A DNA stretch of 64,000 nt. Source: Kitasatospora atroaurantiaca (GTDB lineage Bacteria > Actinomycetota > Actinomycetes > Streptomycetales > Streptomycetaceae). Below the pieces are notes generated by a model. The model did no database searches and had not been told where the DNA came from. It saw only the letters and a program-made list of their open reading frames with translations. The first letter of the stretch is position 1. Each line of letters begins with the position of its first letter. The DNA is taken from positions 3,906,001 to 3,970,000 of the forward strand of contig NZ_VIVR01000001.1 in the NCBI RefSeq assembly GCF_007828955.1. The letters run 5' to 3'. Position numbers and translations under genes: made by a program. Positions 58,691 to 64,000 of this stretch are shown here, in pieces.

Positions 58691-59653
58691 CTAGGTGCCG
58701 GTCAGCGCAGCGGGCTGCCCCTGACTCCTCGGCCGTTCATCGACCATCTTGCCAAAGACGATCAGCCGTCCCCGGGCACTGAACTCGGGTGTGCATGTCG
58801 TCAACGTGATGTAACGACCCGGCTGGGTGAACGGTGACCCCTTGGGGACCGGTTGAATCACCGTCACGTTGGACGGCGGCGGTCTCCGGAATGCCGCCCG
58901 CGACCTCATAGGTGTAGTACGCCGTCGCGGTCTCCACCACGATCTTGTCCCCGGGCACCAGCTGCCCGATCTTGCGGAACGGCTGGCCGTGCGTCGTACG
59001 GTGCGCGGCGATCGCGAAGTTCCCCGTCCTGTCGGCGGGCATCGCCGTCCCCGTGTAGTGCCCGACCAGCCCCTTGTCGAGCACCTGCTGCTTCTGGGTG
59101 CCCTCGGCGATCGGGTACTTCAGGTCAAGCTTCGGGATGTACAGGATGGCGAAGCCCTTGCCCGGCTCGAAGGCCGCGACGGGCTTGCCGGACGCCGTCG
59201 GGGCGGGCTGCCGGACCGCCTGGCTCCACTGCCGCTCCAGCTGACTGCGGGTGCCGTCGGCGGAGGCGTCTGCCTGCACATTGGTCCACCACAGCTGGTA
59301 CGAGACGAAGAGGCAGCATCACCAGACCGAGGGTGATGAAGACTTCGCCGACCAGGCGCGCGGCGACCACGGTCCTGGACTCCTTGGGCCGGGGCCGGGG
59401 AGGCGCGGCGGACCGCCCGCTCGCCCGGCGCCGGCCGCTGCCCGAGCGCAGCGCCGTCCGCCCCTGAGCGGCCCGCCGCCGCCTCCGCGCGGCCACCGGA
59501 GGCGGCGGCCTCGTCCGGCACCGCTGTGACCGCCCGCAGCTGCATCGTCTGCTCGCTCGCGAGCCAGGGATGCTCCTGGGCCGGCTCGTACACGCCCCAG
59601 TCGCCCGGTTCGGCTCCCGCCTGCGCGCCCCCCTCCGGGCGAACCGCCGTCAT
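58691..59653 (-). pseudogene. Class E sortase (1), mirrored copy with frameshifts
   Basis: Inverted copy of 51117-52076 with three extra single bases (near 58878, 59311 and 59492) that break the frame. The left-arm copy is intact. Confidence 0.88.
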
Positions 59654-59657
59654 CCCG

Positions 59658-60322
59658 TCAGCCCCGGCCGATCACCGGAGCGAGCCCGGCCGAGCGGCCC
59701 CACCGCCTCCGGGAAGCCGCACTCCGCCAGCCCAGTTGGCGAGCATCCGGTGCCCGCCCTCGGTCAGCACCGACTCCGGGTGGAACTGCACGCCCTCGAC
59801 CAGCAGCTCACGGTGCCTCAGGCCCATGATCACGCCGCTCTCGGTCCGGGCCGTCACCACCAGGCCGTCCGGCACGGTGCCGGGCTCGACGGCGAGCGAG
59901 TGGTACCGCGTCGCCGTGAGCGGCGAGGGCAGGCCGTCGAACACGCCGCCGTCCTCGTGCGTCACCGACGAGGTCTTGCCGTGCAGCAGCTCGGGCGCCC
60001 GGTCGACCACCGCGCCGTACGCCACCGCGATCGACTGCAGGCCGAGGCAGACGCCGAACAGCGGCAGGCCGATGCCCGCGCAGTGGTGCACCATCTCGAT
60101 GCAGACGCCCGCCTCCTCCGGCGCGCCGGGCCCGGGGGAGAGCAGCACCCCGTCGAACCCGGTGTCGCCGTCGCGGCGCACCGCGTGCTCGACGGTCACC
60201 TCGTCGTTGCGCACCACCTCGCAGGTGGCGCCCAGCTGGTAGAGGTACTGGACGAGGTTGAAGACGAAACTGTCGTAGTTGTCGACGACGAGGATCCTGG
60301 GCGAGCTGCCGGCGGAGGTCAT
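59658..60322 (-). pseudogene. PabA/TrpG amidotransferase, mirrored copy with frameshifted C-terminus
   Basis: Inverted copy of 50450-51112. Two extra bases near 59701 and 59734 alter the residues after MLANW; the catalytic residues remain. Confidence 0.85.
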
Positions 60323-60375
60323 ACGCGCGCTACTCCTGAAGGTGCTGGGCTGGCAGATGGGGCGGGTGGACCGGC

Positions 60376-60546
60376 TCAGCCGGCGCCGCCTTCGTCCACC
60401 GTGACGTCACCGAAGGGCAGCAGCGGTTCCGCCCACGGGAAGACGTACTGGAACAGGACGTAGACCACCCCGAGAACGAGCAGCAGCGCGAGGATCGCCC
60501 GGACGAGCGCGTTCCCCGGCAGATGCCGCCAGATCCAGCCGTACAT
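60376..60546 (-). CDS. Small membrane protein, mirrored copy
   Basis: Inverted copy of 50226-50396; coding part unchanged. One extra base lies just upstream of the start region. Confidence 0.82.
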   Translation of the reverse strand: MYGWIWRHLPGNALVRAILALLLVLGVVYVLFQYVFPWAEPLLPFGDVTVDEGGAG

Positions 60547-60631
60547 GGTGCTCCTCGAGGTTTCAGGGTCGGAGTCAAGACTAGACCGCGCCGCGCGCCC
60601 GGCAGGCGACAATCACGGCTCCGCCCGCGCG

Positions 60632-61402
60632 CTACTCCCCGGTGGCGTACCGCAGGTCGACCGTGCCCGAGTACCCCGGCACCGTCATGTCGGCGTTCTC
60701 CTGCACCTTCCAGCCCAGCCCGTACGCCGCGACGTACTGCAGGTAGTTGGCGATCGTCGGGTCGGCGTCCACCGCCGCCCGCAGCCTGTCCGTCTTCCCC
60801 ACCGCCCTGATCACGTACGGCGGCGAGTAGACCCGGCCCTGCAGCAGCAGGGTGTTGCCGACGCAGCGGACGGCGCTGGTTGAGATCAGCCGCTGGTCCA
60901 TCACCTGGATACCCTCGGCGCCGCCCCGCCACAGCGCGTTCACCACGGCCTGGATGTCCTGCTGGTGGATCACCAGGTCGTTGACGCCGGGCTCGGGGAT
61001 GCCGGGCAGGCGCGCGGTGGCCCCGGGGGCGCGTCGTTGAGTGTGACGATCAGCCCGGGCCCCTTCAGCGCCGTCAGGCCGGCCCTGCTGCTGGAGCGCT
61101 CTGAGCTGGGCGACGTCGGACGGGCTCTGCCCCTGCTGCTTGGCCAGCTCGTCGGCCCGGGCCTGCAGCTCGCCCAACTGCTGCTGGGCCTGTTGGTTCT
61201 GGGTGCTCCGCTGGCGTATCACGTCGCTGAGCCGGAGCAGCGAGTTGTCGGTGCGCAGGGAGGTGCCGCGGGCGGTCTCCGCGCTGATGTAGAAGAGCAG
61301 TCCGGCCAGTGCGAAGACGGCGCAGGTCAGGGCACGTCCGACAATTCGGGTGCCGCGGCCGCGCTCGGCGCCGGGGCGTTTGGGAATCGTGGAATTCGGC
61401 AC
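60632..61402 (-). CDS. DUF881 protein, mirrored copy with an internal compensated frameshift
   Basis: Inverted copy of 49371-50141. One extra and one missing base about 55 bp apart replace about 20 residues (the left arm reads AGLTALKGPGLIVTL here) and then restore the frame. Confidence 0.82.
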   Translation of the reverse strand: MPNSTIPKRPGAERGRGTRIVGRALTCAVFALAGLLFYISAETARGTSLRTDNSLLRLSDVIRQRSTQNQQAQQQLGELQARADELAKQQGQSPSDVAQLRALQQQGRPDGAEGARADRHTQRRAPGATARLPGIPEPGVNDLVIHQQDIQAVVNALWRGGAEGIQVMDQRLISTSAVRCVGNTLLLQGRVYSPPYVIRAVGKTDRLRAAVDADPTIANYLQYVAAYGLGWKVQENADMTVPGYSGTVDLRYATGE

Positions 61403-61601
61403 CGTACCCTTATCTCCTTAAGGACCCGGCGAGCCACTACGCTAACGGACGCCGGTGGCATGTGCGGAGCGCCCTGTCCGGTACGCCCGCAGGTTCGCCT
61501 GCGGAAGTGCCGACCGATCGCCCCGTACGGACCGGTCCCCACCGCCGCCCGCCCCCCGCTGCACCCTGCGCGGTCACAGCGCATCGACAGGAGATCCCCT
61601 C

Positions 61602-61856
61602 GTGCCGAAGTCTCGACTCCGCAAGAAGTCCGACTACACCCCGCCGCCGGCGTCGACGACCGCGGTGAAGATCAGCTCCGGTCGCACCTGGGTGGCACCC
61701 CTGATGCTGGCGCTGTTCCTGATCGGGTTGGTGTGGATCGTCACCTACTACGTGACGAGCGGCAGCTGGCCGGTCAGCAGCTGGGGCAACTGGAACATCC
61801 TGGCCGGTTTCGGCTTCATCGCGGCAGGGTTCGGCGTCTCCACCCAGTGGAAGTAA
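61602..61856 (+). CDS. crgA: CrgA, mirrored copy
   Basis: Translation identical to 48918-49172. Confidence 0.93.
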   Translation: MPKSRLRKKSDYTPPPASTTAVKISSGRTWVAPLMLALFLIGLVWIVTYYVTSGSWPVSSWGNWNILAGFGFIAAGFGVSTQWK

Positions 61857-61963
61857 GCCCCCTCTGAGCTGCTCCTGAGCACCGCTCCGGTCCGGTGGCC
61901 GAAGCGGTGCTCGGGCATGCCCGGGGTCGGCTCCAGCCGGGCCCGTAGCGTCGGACCGTATGT

Positions 61964-62015
61964 TTATCCACACAGTTATCCACACTGGGGAAAAGTCCGC
62001 CCAGCCTGTGGATAA
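61964..62015. promoter_or_regulatory. DnaA-box cluster, mirrored copy
   Basis: Two TTATCCACA boxes and one TGTGGATAA, the inverted duplicate of 48759-48810. Confidence 0.68.
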
Positions 62016-62175
62016 CTTGTTCGTCGGCCGCTGTGCGACCACTCACCCGGTTGCGCGAGAACCACAGCTGGACGCGCGTAGAGGCACCCTTCGCCGACCG
62101 CCCGCCCCATCAGCTGTGCACACCCCTGCGCACGCTGTGGACAACGGCGCGCCCGGCATGCCGGGGCGCCTCGGC

Positions 62176-63076
62176 TCACACCCCGAGGCGCGCGGTCCTC
62201 CACAGCCACGATCACCAGGACCAGGACCAGCATTCCGGCCACCGTCAACGTCTGCACCACGTTCCGGTGCGCCCGGGGGGCGTACATCATCCCCACTCCG
62301 GTGACGGCCCCGGCCACCAGCCCGCCGACGTGCGCGCGCCAGTCGATGAGCGGCACCGAGAAGCTGATCACCAGGTTGAAGACCAGCAGCGCGACCACCG
62401 GACCGAGCGGCAGACGGTTCGCGCGGAACAGCACCGCGGTCGCCCCGAGCAGCCCGAAGATCGCCCCCGAGGCGCCCACCGAGTACAGATTGCCGCCGGT
62501 GACCAGATAGGCGAGGGCATTGCCGGCCAGCCCGGACACCGCGTACAGCGCCACGAAGCGCAGCCGGCCCAGGACCCGCTCCAGCTGCGGCCCCAGCACC
62601 CACAGCGAGATCATGTTCATGATCACGTGCAGCGGCCCGTTGTGGACGAAGACCGCCGTCACCAGCCGGTACCACTCGTCCGGGCCGGTGGCCACGCCCG
62701 CCGGGGCGTAACTGGCGTTCCCGGTGAAGCTGTACATGCCGAGCAGCAGCCGCCACTCCGGGTGGACGTACTGGGTGAGCACGAAGACCACCAGGTTGAT
62801 CCCGATCAGGATCTTGGTGACCAGCGCGTCGTCCCCGGCCGGCTGCCCGCCGAACCGCGTCGTCGCCCGCCGGACCTCCTGGTTGCCGCCGCGCACGCAC
62901 TCCGGGCAGTGGAAGCCCACCGAGGCGTTCACCATGCACTCCGGACAGATCGGCCGCCCGCAGCGGGCGCAGGCGATACCCGTCTCCCGCTCGGGGTGCC
63001 GGTAGCAGCCGGGCAGGCCGCCGTGGCCGCCGTTGCCGCCGTCGGGCTGCGATCGGGCCGGCTCGTCGGGAAGCAT
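62176..63076 (-). pseudogene. Rhomboid protease, mirrored copy with frameshifted C-terminus
   Basis: Inverted copy of 47699-48598. One extra base near 62200 shifts the last 8 or so codons and the frame runs on past the normal stop. The catalytic S and H are unaffected. Confidence 0.85.
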
Positions 63077-63160
63077 CCGGGGGTCCCTCCTCATGACTGA
63101 TCCCGGCGGCGCCACCGCGTACGGGGCGCCGCCGGGACCGCCAAGGCTACTGCGAGGCCG

Positions 63161-63685
63161 TCAGCCGCGCTTGATCTCCACGGACTCGATCACGACGTCG
63201 TTGACCGGGCGGTCGCCGCGGCCGGTCTGGACGGCGGAGATCTCCGACACGATCTTCTGGCTGGCCGGGTCGAGGACCTCACCGAAGATGGTGTGCTTGT
63301 TGGTCAGCCAGGCGGTCGGCGTGACCGTGATGAAGAACTGCGAGCCGTTGGTGCCCGGGCCGGCGTTGGCCATGGCCAGCAGGAACGGACGGTCGAACGC
63401 GAGGTCCGGGTGGAACTCGTCGGCGAACTTGTAACCCGGGCCGCCGGTGCCGGTGCCCAGCGGGTCACCGCCCTGGATCATGAAGTCGCTGATCACACGG
63501 TGGAACACGGTGCCGTCGTAGAGCGGCTTGTTGGACTTCTCACCGGTACGGGGGTGCGTCCACTCGCGGGTGCCCTCGGCCAGCTCCACGAAGTTCGCCA
63601 CCGTCTTCGGGGCGTGGTTCGGGAAGAGCTTGATGACGATGTCGCCGCGGTTGGTCTTCAGGGTGGCGAACAGTTCCTCGGCCAC
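63161..63685 (-). CDS. ppiA: Cyclophilin PpiA, mirrored copy
   Basis: Translation identical to 47090-47614. Confidence 0.93.
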   Translation of the reverse strand: MAEELFATLKTNRGDIVIKLFPNHAPKTVANFVELAEGTREWTHPRTGEKSNKPLYDGTVFHRVISDFMIQGGDPLGTGTGGPGYKFADEFHPDLAFDRPFLLAMANAGPGTNGSQFFITVTPTAWLTNKHTIFGEVLDPASQKIVSEISAVQTGRGDRPVNDVVIESVEIKRG

Positions 63686-63883
63686 GGGGTGCCTTCCTAT
63701 CTACCTATGTCACTGACGCCACAAATCATCCCACGACCCGTCCGCGGGCGGGCAGCGCGCCGTGGCGCGTGCCCCGGGACCCCGCAGACGGCCCAACCCG
63801 GCGCGCCAAGGAACAAATAGGCATGCATGATCTCGAATCAGGTGGAAATGTGCATACAGGACGCCACCGAGGAGGAGAATCTC

Positions 63884-64000
63884 GTGACCCGTTTGGACTC
63901 AGCTCGTGAAACGGCCGGCAGGACCAGGGACACTCTCGCGCCCTATGCCACCACCGCCAAGGAGACCGCACAGCACTACGCGGACGAGGCCAAGCAGCGG
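63884..64000 (+). CDS. DUF5324 protein, mirrored copy (5' part only)
   Basis: The first 39 codons of the inverted copy of 45941-46891; it runs off the window. Confidence 0.85.
   Translation, partial: MTRLDSARETAGRTRDTLAPYATTAKETAQHYADEAKQR

Larger units (their letters stand above)
55386..64000 (-). repeat. Right arm of the giant inverted repeat
   Basis: Reverse complement of 46775-55382 with about eleven single-base length changes and no substitution noticed. Net length is 7 bp more than the left arm at the window end. It carries mirrored copies of everything from DUF5324 (start) to the axis gene. Confidence 0.97.

Noticed and set aside
55386..64000. Right arm as independent extra genes (paralogues)
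   Set aside because: The copies are identical apart from single-base run-length changes, including all non-coding spacers, so they are one duplicated segment, not separate paralogues.

Overview
The window is GC-rich actinomycete DNA covering the core around a chromosomal replication origin. The gene order cca - DUF6049 - murJ - pseudokinase - sigM - anti-sigma - trxB - trxA - parB - parA - rsmG - jag - yidC - yidD - rnpA - rpmH - dnaA - oriC - dnaN - gnd - recF - DUF721 - gyrB - gyrA - DUF3566 is that of Streptomyces and its relatives (Streptomyces or Kitasatospora). The long Pro/Gly-rich DnaA linker, the many DnaA boxes and the cluster of perfect parS sites agree. I saw no species-level marker.

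Layout. (1) 1-18.7 kb: tRNA CCA-addition, peptidoglycan lipid II export (MurJ with a separate membrane pseudokinase), SigM and its anti-sigma factor with the thioredoxin pair, then the leftward parAB-rsmG-jag-yidC-yidD-rnpA-rpmH cluster. Eight perfect parS sites lie between 9.06 and 15.86 kb. (2) 18.7-33.7 kb: dnaA, oriC, dnaN, gnd, recF, gyrB, gyrA, a cyclopropane-synthase-like gene and tRNA-Ile(GAU).

(3) 33,731-45,000: an 11.3-kb actinomycete integrative and conjugative element (AICE, pSAM2 type) inserted in the 3' end of tRNA-Ile, bounded by 48-bp direct repeats. It carries int, xis and a rolling-circle rep, Spd-like membrane genes, an FtsK-like Tra translocase, an SCO3933-like regulator and a KorSA-like GntR repressor. 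Less usual passengers are a GGDEF diguanylate cyclase, a family-2 glycosyltransferase, three tiny zinc-ribbon proteins and two orphan membrane proteins. No pra or Nudix (pif) gene was recognised.

(4) 45.0-55.4 kb: the chromosome resumes with a DLW-39 family gene, a MITE-like element, tRNA-Ala(UGC), DUF5324, ppiA, rhomboid protease, crgA, DUF881, a TrpG/PabA amidotransferase, two class E sortases, a GlxA-type regulator and a divergent oxidoreductase. The stretch belongs to the cell-division and cell-wall neighbourhood. The kinase/PBP/FtsW-type genes usually expected next are not seen.

(5) 46,775-64,000 is one giant inverted repeat centred on 55,384. The second arm mirrors the first, with a 3-nt spacer and only single-base length differences, and it runs off the end of the window. 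The axis cuts a gene. I think a fold-back assembly or library artefact, or a contig end, is most likely; a genuine inverted duplication or hairpin end is possible. Right-arm genes are therefore listed as copies, several of them frameshifted.
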